A DNA stretch of 64,000 nt from Tolypothrix tenuis PCC 7101 (lineage in GTDB: Bacteria; Cyanobacteriota; Cyanobacteriia; Cyanobacteriales; Nostocaceae), in NCBI RefSeq assembly GCF_002368295.1, contig NZ_AP018248.1:4030767-4094766 (forward strand), given 5' to 3'. The position numbers were made by a program, and so were the translations under genes. The notes beneath the pieces were generated by a model, which was not told the DNA's origin, searched no databases, and saw nothing but the letters and a program-made list of their open reading frames with translations. Shown in pieces: positions 57,236 to 64,000 of the stretch; position 1 is the first letter of the stretch; every line of letters begins with the position of its first letter.

Positions 57236-57517
57236 ATGGCAGCTACAGCAATGCTTTCATGTCAGATTACAACAAAGATGCTTGTTGCGATCGCTCATGA
57301 AATGTTGGATCGGTGGCTAGTCTGGGTTGAAGAAGCTGAACCTGTACCAGAAAATGCACGCGAAGCCTTAGCCAATCGGGATTTATGGCTGCGTCGTAGC
57401 AGTGCAGAACGCGATCCAGATAACCAAATCGCTGTGCAGATGTTTGGTGAAGAATTAACAGATAAACTTGTGCGATCGCTCTGGGGTGCTGATCGTATTC
57501 TTAAAGGTGGTAGTTAA
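57236..57517 (+). CDS. hypothetical protein upstream of nitrilase-like gene
   Basis: A 93-residue soluble protein (HEMLDRWLVWVEEAEPVPENAREALANRDLWLRR) of unknown family. It ends 21 bp before the nitrilase-like gene, so they are probably co-transcribed. Its start may instead be the Met 14 codons in. Confidence 0.6.
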   Translation: MAATAMLSCQITTKMLVAIAHEMLDRWLVWVEEAEPVPENAREALANRDLWLRRSSAERDPDNQIAVQMFGEELTDKLVRSLWGADRILKGGS

Positions 57518-57538
57518 AATTTCCACCCCATAATCAGC

Positions 57539-58582
57539 ATGACAGCCCACACTGATAATATAAACTCATACCGAGCTTTGGCACTGCAAGTTACTTGCCA
57601 TGCAGTTAATCAAGCAAGCGATCGCACTGAAGCTCGTGCTTTAATGCAAGCTACTATTAACCGCTTGGCACAACAAATTGCTGCGAGTATTGCTTTTATC
57701 GGTTTTGACTGTCGGTTAATTGTTTTACCTGAATATTTTCTCACAGGTTTCCCTTTGGGTGAATCTTTGGCAGTGTGGTCAGAAAAAGCCTGTTTGGAAA
57801 TGAACGGTGCTGAGTATGAATCTCTGGGTAAAATTGCTCAAAAGCATCGGATATTTTTAGCTGGTAACGCCTACGAAATCGACCCCAATTTTCCCGGGTT
57901 ATACTTTCAAACCTGCTTTGTCATTGACCCTTCGGGCACAATTGTATTGCGTTATCGGCGGTTAAATTCGATGTTTGCGCCGACTCCCCATGATGTTTGG
58001 GATAAATATCTCGATTGCTACGGATTAGAAGGCGTTTTCCCCGTCGCCAAAACTGCGATCGGCAATTTAGCCGCTTTAGCATCAGAAGAAATATTGTATC
58101 CAGAAGTAGCGCGATGTTTAGCAATGCGCGGCGCAGAAATTTTTCTCCACTCCACATCCGAAGTTTATAGCAAAGCACTCACACCCAAAGACGCAGCTAA
58201 AATTACCCGTGCCGTAGAAAATCAAGCTTACGTAGTATCTGCTAATACCGCAGGTACCGCTAATAGCCCCATCCCCTTTGCTTCTGTTGATGGCGGTTCC
58301 AAAATTATCGATCATCGCGGCATAGTATTAGCAGAGACAACCACAGGCGAAAGCATGGCAGCATTTGCAGAGATAGACCTAGCAGCATTACGCCGCGATC
58401 GCCGCAGACCAGGGTTAAATAATTTACTTTCCCGCCAGCGATTTGAACTCTACGCCCAGAGTTATCTGCAGTCACAATTTTACCCACCAAACACTATGCT
58501 GGAAACAGAAGTAGACCGCAAACACTTTCTGCAAACCCAGCAAGCAACCATAGCGCGGCTAGCTGAATTAGGGGTGATTTGA
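57539..58582 (+). CDS. nitrilase-superfamily protein with altered catalytic residues
   Basis: A 347-residue carbon-nitrogen hydrolase fold. The catalytic Glu is in VLPEYFLTG. Where active members have a Lys in YRK, this has YRRLN; where they have the nucleophile Cys in ICYDxxFPE, this has LASEEILYPE, so Ser replaces Cys. The rest of the fold (AMRGAEIFLHSTSE, ENQAYVVSANTAG) is well kept, so it is not a simple pseudogene. It may be inactive as an amidase or act as a binding protein. Confidence 0.82.
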   Translation: MTAHTDNINSYRALALQVTCHAVNQASDRTEARALMQATINRLAQQIAASIAFIGFDCRLIVLPEYFLTGFPLGESLAVWSEKACLEMNGAEYESLGKIAQKHRIFLAGNAYEIDPNFPGLYFQTCFVIDPSGTIVLRYRRLNSMFAPTPHDVWDKYLDCYGLEGVFPVAKTAIGNLAALASEEILYPEVARCLAMRGAEIFLHSTSEVYSKALTPKDAAKITRAVENQAYVVSANTAGTANSPIPFASVDGGSKIIDHRGIVLAETTTGESMAAFAEIDLAALRRDRRRPGLNNLLSRQRFELYAQSYLQSQFYPPNTMLETEVDRKHFLQTQQATIARLAELGVI

Positions 58583-58711
58583 GGGATTGGGGACTTGGGA
58601 AGGCAGAGGGGCAGGGGGCAGGGAGCAGGGGGAAATTGTTAATTCCAATTACCAATTACCCATTACCAATTACCCATTACCAAATGACAAATGACAAATA
58701 ACAAATAACAA

Positions 58712-60130
58712 ATGACCAAATCAATAGATGTTCGTAATCCTCGGACGGGAAAATTTGATTATGTGATTATACCGCCGCCGCCGAAGTTGCTGGCGCAGTT
58801 GTGTAATCGGTTGCGGCGATCGCAAGTTCGTTGGCAACAGATAGGTATTGAAGGGAGAGTAGAAGCCTTACAGGAATGGAAACAAGCGATATTAGCAGGA
58901 CGCGATCGCTTGACTGAGGCTTTGGTGAATGATACAGGAAGATTATCTGTCTCGGAATTAGAAATTGACTCGTTTATTTCTAATATTGACCGTTGGTGTC
59001 GGTTAGCACCAGAACTATTACAGGAAACTGCTAAAAATACATCGATCCCGTTTATCGCTCTGCAACAAACATCTGTTCCTTATCCCCTTGTAGGGATAAT
59101 CAGCCCCTGGAATTTGCCATTATTGCTGTCTACGATTGATGCTATTCCTGCATTGCTAGCAGGTTGTGCTGTTGTCGTCAAACCTAGTAAAAATGCTCCC
59201 CGCTTTGTCGCGCCATTAATATCAACCATTAATGCTGTGCCACAATTGCGCGATGTGTTTACTTTTGTAGAAGGATCTGGGGAAACAGGAACAGCTTTAA
59301 TTGATCATGTCGATTTAATCTGCTTTACAGGTAGTACCAATACAGGACGCAAAATTGGCGAACTTGCAGCCAAAAAGTTTATTCCGGCTTTATTAGAATT
59401 AGGGGGAAAAGACCCGGCAATTGTTTTAGGATCGGCTAATTTAGATTTAGCAACTTCAGCAATTTTATGGGGTTCAGTTGTTAATACCGGACAGTCTTGC
59501 CTTTCCCTTGAGCGCATTTACGTTGCCGAATCTATATTTGAGAAATTTGTCGCCCAGTTAGTAGCTAAAGCCCAAAAAGTAAAATTAGCTCATCCCACAT
59601 TAGAAAGTGGAGAAATCGGGCCGATTATTTCCGAAAAACAAGCAGCAGCAATTAGCGATCATCTTTTAGATGCAATCGAAAAAGGTGCTGTAATTCACTG
59701 TGGTGGTAAAGTTGAAGAATTGGGCGGGGGCTGGTGGTGTCGCCCTACAGTGTTAACTCGGGTGAATCATTCCATGAAAGTGATGACTGAAGAAACCTTT
59801 GGCCCCATTATGCCTGTAATGCCATTTTCTAACATTGAGGAAGCAATTGAATTAGCCAATGACTCTATATATGGATTAAGTGCGGCTGTATTTGCACAAC
59901 CAGAAGAATTAGCCATAGAAGTTGCCCAGCGAATTGATGCAGGCGCTATTAGTATTAATGATGCAGGCCTGACCTCAATCATGTACGAAGGAGAAAAAAA
60001 TTCTTTCAAATTATCTGGTTTAGGTGGCTCACGCATGGGTGCAGCAGGTTTAAAAAGATTTATGAGGAAAAAAGCCTTTTTAATCAAAACCAATTCTGCA
60101 AATGACCCTTGGTGGTTCGAGAATAGTTAA
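58712..60130 (+). CDS. aldehyde dehydrogenase
   Basis: A 472-residue NAD(P)-dependent aldehyde dehydrogenase. The Glu is in LELGGKDPAIV and the nucleophile Cys in NTGQSCLSLERIYV; GFTGST-like FTGSTNTGR binds the cofactor. It is full length. Substrate unknown. It follows the nitrilase-like gene after a stretch of TTACCCATTACCAA repeats (58640-58683). Confidence 0.93.
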   Translation: MTKSIDVRNPRTGKFDYVIIPPPPKLLAQLCNRLRRSQVRWQQIGIEGRVEALQEWKQAILAGRDRLTEALVNDTGRLSVSELEIDSFISNIDRWCRLAPELLQETAKNTSIPFIALQQTSVPYPLVGIISPWNLPLLLSTIDAIPALLAGCAVVVKPSKNAPRFVAPLISTINAVPQLRDVFTFVEGSGETGTALIDHVDLICFTGSTNTGRKIGELAAKKFIPALLELGGKDPAIVLGSANLDLATSAILWGSVVNTGQSCLSLERIYVAESIFEKFVAQLVAKAQKVKLAHPTLESGEIGPIISEKQAAAISDHLLDAIEKGAVIHCGGKVEELGGGWWCRPTVLTRVNHSMKVMTEETFGPIMPVMPFSNIEEAIELANDSIYGLSAAVFAQPEELAIEVAQRIDAGAISINDAGLTSIMYEGEKNSFKLSGLGGSRMGAAGLKRFMRKKAFLIKTNSANDPWWFENS

Positions 60131-60223
60131 GAAAAAATTCAAATGTGGTAATTTAACATTCAAACCTGATAAGTGATATCAAGTCCGGTTAATTAATTAT
60201 GATGCAGGCATCTATGCGAAAAC

Positions 60224-60407
60224 AGTGGTATCAACTTAACGTGAATTGCAAGGTTTCGCCCTCACCCCCAGCCCCTCTCCCACAGGGAGAGGGGAGCAAG
60301 AGATTGAGTTCCCCTTCTCCCGGGGGAGAAGGGGTTAGGGGATGAGGGCGCGATGTATTTGTACAACGCCCACCCTATATAGCTTTTAGCTTAAGTTGAC
60401 ACTAATG
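60224..60407 (+). mobile_element. MITE-1 copy 2
   Basis: Ends TGGTATCAACTTAAC and TTAAGTTGACACTAATG; the core is palindromic CCCCTCTCCCACAGGGAGAGGGG and CCCTTCTCCCGGGGGAGAAGG parts. Same element as 18912-19108. Confidence 0.75.
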
Positions 60408-60426
60408 ATTGAAAATAGGGTAACTC

Positions 60427-60515
60427 TCAATACTTGTCGGTTAAGAGCAAAAGGGGAAGGGGAAAAGGGGTAAGAAAAAACCTTTAACCCTTACCCTTTC
60501 ACCTTTTCCCCAAAC
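60427..60515. repeat. dispersed repeat, copy B
   Basis: An inverted counterpart of 18811-18884, starting CAATACTTGTCGGTTAAG and including GGGGAAAAGGGG and CCTTTAACCC. It directly follows a MITE-1 copy, as copy A directly precedes one. Confidence 0.6.
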
Positions 60516-60648
60516 AAAATTAAGAGTTGAAAATCCTTAACCGAGCAGTATTGGGGTAACTCTCTTTTCCCCTGCCCCTGCGGTCTTCATTATAAGTTTT
60601 TAACCGAACACAATATGATTCCTAGCAGCTAATTTCAAGGAGCTTTGT

Positions 60649-61095
60649 ATGTCTACAATCCGAGAAGGAATGCCCGTGCTTGTCCGTCACGAAGGAGATT
60701 GGGTAGGCACGTATACAATAGTAGATAATGCGGGGAATATTCTCGATAAGCATGAATCTCACCTCAGCTGCCAGTTTCCAGAAGATTCCACCTATCCTTA
60801 CTACCAAATTAATCGCTATAAATGGGCTAACGGCAAGCAAGAAGAACATCAATTTCCTGGCACTTATAAAGATAAAACCCTGTTTTTTGATACCGAGCGC
60901 ATTTTAGGCAAAGCCTGGGAAATAGATGATTCCACAGTAATTTTGTGGTTTGCTTATAAAACAGCCCCAGACATGAATTTATATGAAATGATTCAAATTA
61001 GCCCCGATAACAACTATCGTGCCCGTACCTGGCATTGGTTTAAAAATCATCAAATTTACCAACGGACTTTGATACAAGAGGAAAGGTTGCGTTAA
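60649..61095 (+). CDS. calycin/lipocalin-like protein (DUF3598 type)
   Basis: A 148-residue protein preceded by AAGGAGCTTTGT. Its sequence VRHEGDWVGTYTIVDNAGNI followed by beta strands resembles the DUF3598 calycin domain of cyanobacteria, distantly similar in fold to CpcS lyases. No lyase signature is clear. A small-ligand-binding role is possible. Confidence 0.7.
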   Translation: MSTIREGMPVLVRHEGDWVGTYTIVDNAGNILDKHESHLSCQFPEDSTYPYYQINRYKWANGKQEEHQFPGTYKDKTLFFDTERILGKAWEIDDSTVILWFAYKTAPDMNLYEMIQISPDNNYRARTWHWFKNHQIYQRTLIQEERLR

Positions 61096-61154
61096 GGGGA
61101 ATGGGGAATGGGGATTGGGTAATAGTAATTTCTCCCTGTACCCTTGCCTAGTCT

Positions 61155-61348
61155 ATTGGTGTCAACTTAACGTGAAACCCTCTTGGTTGCAAGGTTTTGC
61201 CCTCACCCCCAGCCCCTCTCCCACCAGGAGAGGGGAGTAAGAGATTTAGTTCCCCTTCTCCTGCGGGAGAAGGGGTTAGGGGATGAGGGCGCGAAGGATT
61301 TGTACAACGCCTGCCCTATATAGCTTTTAGCTTAAGTTAACACCAATG
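61155..61348 (+). mobile_element. MITE-1 copy 3, within a MITE-2 half
   Basis: TATTGGTGTCAACTTAAC and TTAAGTTAACACCAATGGG are the ends. On the right it continues into GGCACTGCCGTG and TGTGTCGCAAACATTATTTG, the half of MITE-2. The rest of 61096-61709 is without a gene and probably contains the CRISPR leader. Confidence 0.75.
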
Positions 61349-61709
61349 GGCACTGCCGTGACCTCTAGAATATTATTGATGTGTCGCAAACATTATTTGA
61401 TTTGGTATGAGTTTTGTATTCGTGCAAGAAGTCTAATTTATTGGGACTAAAAGCTAGACAAGATTTGTAAGTGGTTTTATCATTATGATGAATTTAACAG
61501 CTTGATGTTTGGCAAGTCGAAGTGAGGGCGAAAACCCTGGGGGATATGCCAAAATCGCCAGAACCTTGACAAGTGAATAATTACAGCGTTTTAGCAATCA
61601 AAAAAGTTGCAAATTAGTTTCAATAAGGTGGGCTGAAAATGATTAAAATTTTCGATCTGCCAAAATGCTTTCCAGGAAGCTTGCTCTGGTTAGGTTTCAA
61701 TACCGAGCT

Positions 61710-62334
61710 GTTTCCACAACCTATTCCCCCGCAAGGGGATTGAAACTCTTTTCTCTGACACTTTATAATTTACAAAGCATCTGTTTCCACAACCTATTCC
61801 CCCGCAAGGGGATTGAAACCTCCTTCTGGAACACTAAATATTACTTCTGCATTAGGTTTCCACAACTTATTCCCCCACAAGGGGATTGAAACTCTGATGC
61901 TAACTCCATTAGCTTTGCAATAATCGGATCGTTTCCACAACTTATTCCCCCATAAGGGGATTGAAACAAGAAATCTACTAGTGTAGAACCATTCATCCTT
62001 GAGTTTCCACAACTTATTCCCCCGCAAGGGGATTGAAACCCATCTTCATACAAAGAAACCAGAACGTTTCCATTCTGGGTTTCCACAACCTATTCCCCCG
62101 CAAGGGGATTGAAACAGCTACTGCGCCGAAATCGATAATTGAAGTTAACATTGTTTCCACAACCTATTACCCCGCAAGGGGATTGAAACGCGAATGTGTG
62201 ACGATTAACGTATGGCTTACGATATGTTTCCACAACTTATTCCCCCGCAAGGGGATTGAAACATAAAACTATTACTCATTCCCAAAATCTCAGCGATGTT
62301 TCCACAACCTATTACCCCATAAGGAGATTGAAAG
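61710..62334 (+). CRISPR. CRISPR array, 9 repeats and 8 spacers
   Basis: 37-bp repeats start at 61710, 61783, 61856, 61931, 62003, 62079, 62153, 62226 and 62298. They begin GTTTCCACAACCTATTCCCC and end GGGGATTGAAAC, with small variants (CTTATT for CTATT). Spacers are 35-39 bp. The last repeat is degenerate (ends GAAAG), so the leader is on the left and the array is read on the plus strand. ATTGAAAC as the 3' end would give the usual 8-nt crRNA handle of I-D or III systems. No cas gene is in this window. Confidence 0.96.
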
Positions 62335-62351
62335 GATAAACACCATCTGTC

Positions 62352-62590
62352 AAAGAAAGTCTTCGCCTTGTTAAAGAAAGTCTTCACTTTGTTAAAGAAA
62401 GTCTTCGCCTTGTTAAAGAAAGTCTTCACTTTGTTAAAGAAAGTCTTCGCCTTGTTAAAGAAAGTCTTCACTTTGTTAAAGAAAGTCTTCACTTTGTTAA
62501 AGAAAGTCTTCGCCTTGTTAAAGAAAGTCTTCACTTTGTTAAAGAAAGTCTTCACTTTGTTAAAGAAAGTCTTCGCCTTGTTAAACAAAG
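62352..62590 (+). repeat. 21-bp tandem repeat adjacent to CRISPR array
   Basis: Eleven tandem copies (GTCTTC starting at 62359, then every 21 bp to 62569). Units alternate between GTCTTCGCCTTG and GTCTTCACTTTG. It begins 17 bp after the degenerate CRISPR repeat. Both strands have open frames (LLKKVFA; FFNKVKT) that come from the 21-bp period, so I do not call a gene. Confidence 0.92.
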
Positions 62591-62726
62591 CTCTAATTTT
62601 TGCAAATACGGTGTTCAAGTGCGATCGCCTCACCAGTCATCAACAATTCTGGGTGAGGGAATGCGATCGCATCACCCTAAAGAGAATGAAAACACTTGAG
62701 TAGCAACGTTTCCGCTTGCAAGGCTG

Positions 62727-62863
62727 ATACCATTTTGAAAAAAGAACGCGACAGATGAGTAGGGGCACGGCACCAGTAAGATATTTGATATGCCAAAAGA
62801 TTGAGGATGCCGTGCCCTTACAAAGAATTTATCTGTCGCAAACATTATTTGAATTAGTATGAC
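62727..62863 (+). mobile_element. MITE-2 copy (uninterrupted)
   Basis: A 137-bp palindromic element: CTGATACCATTTTGAAAAAA and TTATTTGAATTAGTATGA are the ends; GGGGCACGGCACC and GGATGCCGTGCCC the arms. The copy at 63543-63887 has the same halves separated by MITE-1. Confidence 0.7.
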
Positions 62864-62994
62864 TTTGCGATCGCATTTCCCCGCAAGATGATGAAAATTT
62901 AGCTAAAAATTCTAGGCGATTATAAAAAAAGGGGCACAGCACTGCTGTACCCTCAAGAATCATTTATCTACCGCAAATATCATTTAAAGTTCAC

Positions 62995-63060
62995 GTAGGA
63001 TGCGTTACGCTATCGCTAACGCATCAGTTAACGTAGGATGCGTTACTAACGCATCCGTGC
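62995..63060 (+). repeat. GTAGGATGCGTTAC dispersed repeat
   Basis: GTAGGATGCGTTACGC..CTAACGCATC occurs twice in tandem. Similar fragments at 1-80 and 11540-11565 (GTAACGCACCCTACATCTG). The wider region 62864-63542 has no gene I trust; a 60-residue minus-strand frame at 63129-63311 is unsupported. Confidence 0.6.
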
Positions 63061-63542
63061 CAAAGCTGAGATTTTTTCAAAAATCAAATCGGATTTTTAT
63101 ACATTTTGTTAGAGTAGTGAATTTGTCATTAATTTACCGATGAGGAGTCATTACAAGAACTGTTGCTACTTTCTAACGTTGACAAATCATTATCTACAAC
63201 TCCATCCCATGAATAGTTACAGATTTTAGTGCGAAGTAATGTACCAAGTGTCACGTTAATTGCGATGGCAAAGGAATCAATAAAAACGAGATTCACAAAG
63301 CGATTAATCATTTAACCCTCTTGAGGTAACGGGAGCATCCAGTGATACTTGCCCTATGACTACAAATTGTACAATGGCTTTTCCAGAAATATACGGGCTA
63401 AATTCTAAAATTTACAACATATCGTTGAGTAATATCACTCATGATACCCTATAACCCCTGTGCTGCAACCATCTTGAGCGCAACATATATCAGATAGCGG
63501 TTCATCTCAATTTTATTTTTGGAAGTCCCTAATTAAAAACTC

Positions 63543-63887
63543 ATACTAATTCAAATACTGTTTGCGACAAATAAATTCCATGTAAGGGCACGGCACAAGT
63601 AAGATAATTGAATATACCAAAAGATTGTGGATGCCCATTGGTGTAAACTTCAGCTAAAAGCTATATACGGCAGGTGTTGTACAAATACCTCGCACCCTCA
63701 TCCCCTAACCCCTTCTCCCTCAGGGAGAAGGGGAATTGAATCTCTTGCTCCCCTCTCCCTCAGGGAGAGGGGCTGGGGGTGAGGGCAAAACCTTTGCACA
63801 AAGCGGTTTTCACGTTACGTTGATACCAATGGTGTATGTTCCCTACTCATCTGTGGCATTATTTTTTCAAAATGGTATCAGAACTCA
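63543..63887 (-). mobile_element. MITE-2 copy interrupted by MITE-1 (63635-63832)
   Basis: The left half reads TCATACTAATTCAAATAC.. GGATGCC and the right half TGTATGTTCCCTACTCATC.. AAAATGGTATCA. Between them lies an inverted MITE-1 with CCATTGGTGTAAAC and ACGTTGATACCAATGG ends. This shows MITE-1 inserted within MITE-2. Confidence 0.75.
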
Positions 63888-63893
63888 GCACTT

Positions 63894-64000
63894 TCAATTC
63901 AATGGCGAACGGATATAACCCCATTTTCCCCCGTCAAAAGTGTAGTCAATAACAGGAATATTAGAACTATCAAAGCCAATATTTTTTATCCATGTGCCAG
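63894..64000 (-). CDS. 3' end of a gene, unknown
   Basis: The final 34 codons of a minus-strand gene reach the window edge: GTWIKNIGFDSSNIPVIDYTFDGG to SPLN, then TGA at 63894-63896. It is partial; the family is not recognised. Its stop codon is only a few bp from the end of the MITE-2 copy. Confidence 0.5.
   Translation of the reverse strand, partial: GTWIKNIGFDSSNIPVIDYTFDGGKWGYIRSPLN

Noticed and set aside
61794..62266. Open frames through the CRISPR array
   Set aside because: They are translations of repeats and spacers.
62217..62633. 138-residue repetitive protein on the minus strand
   Set aside because: It arises from the 21-bp tandem repeat and CRISPR repeats; no start signal.

Overview
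The window is chromosomal DNA of a filamentous, phycoerythrin-making cyanobacterium, most likely a Nostocales of the Nostoc/Tolypothrix/Fremyella type. Signs are frequent GCGATCGC (HIP1) sites, a cpeBA-YZ cluster and a complete cpeCDESTR operon, an NblA gene, a geosmin operon, short tandem and palindromic intergenic repeats, MITE-like elements and a CRISPR array. The species cannot be fixed from the sequence alone. LAYOUT. 0.2-1.8 kb: an NCS2-like permease. 1.8-8.7 kb: an all-minus-strand locus built round a bacterial Ro60 (TROVE/vWA) protein. Between its protein genes lie at least six Y-RNA-like non-coding RNAs sharing the same end helix. One carries a tRNA in normal order, one a circularly permuted tRNA, and one a Y RNA inserted in the anticodon loop of a second tRNA. 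One copies the 23S rRNA GTPase-associated centre, and one copies the 23S helix 69-71 region and weakly the start of domain V. The locus also encodes a full-length ribosomal stalk protein bL12 paralogue, an E1/ThiF-like enzyme, a possible ubiquitin-like protein, a possible PD-(D/E)XK nuclease and two unknown proteins. I regard this as the main discovery candidate. 8.9-10.1 kb: a solo TnpB element. 10.2-12.6 kb: a Rieske oxygenase and a TspO-like protein. 13.1-18.4 kb: nblA, cpeB, cpeA, cpeY, cpeZ and a methyltransferase. 19.8-26.3 kb: geosmin synthase, two family-2B encapsulin shell proteins and a prenyl diphosphate synthase. The synthase carries three copies of PTGLGT, candidate cargo-loading tags. 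26.3-47.5 kb: mostly chromosomal genes (EVE protein, methyltransferase, giant Ser/Thr-His kinase, phosphoglucomutase, CutA, ABC exporter, TIGR03492-like protein, SMI1/KNR4, vWA protein, Spx/ArsC-like, patatin). 47.7-52.4 kb: the cpeCDESTR operon on the minus strand. 52.8-61.1 kb: ankyrin protein, Gdx/SugE, NmrA-like protein, a PIN toxin-antitoxin pair, a nitrilase-like protein lacking its catalytic Cys, and an aldehyde dehydrogenase. 61.1-64.0 kb: a repeat-rich end with a nine-repeat CRISPR array, an adjoining 21-bp tandem repeat, nested MITEs and the 3' end of one gene. HOW THE GENES WORK TOGETHER. CpeB/CpeA, their lyases (CpeY, CpeZ, CpeS, CpeT), linkers (CpeC, CpeD, CpeE) and activator CpeR form the phycoerythrin rod system, and NblA would direct its breakdown. 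The prenyl synthase would supply farnesyl diphosphate to geosmin synthase, probably inside a protein shell. In the Ro60 locus the RNAs look like decoys or adaptors shaped like translation parts, tied to Ro60 by a common end helix; that function is inference.
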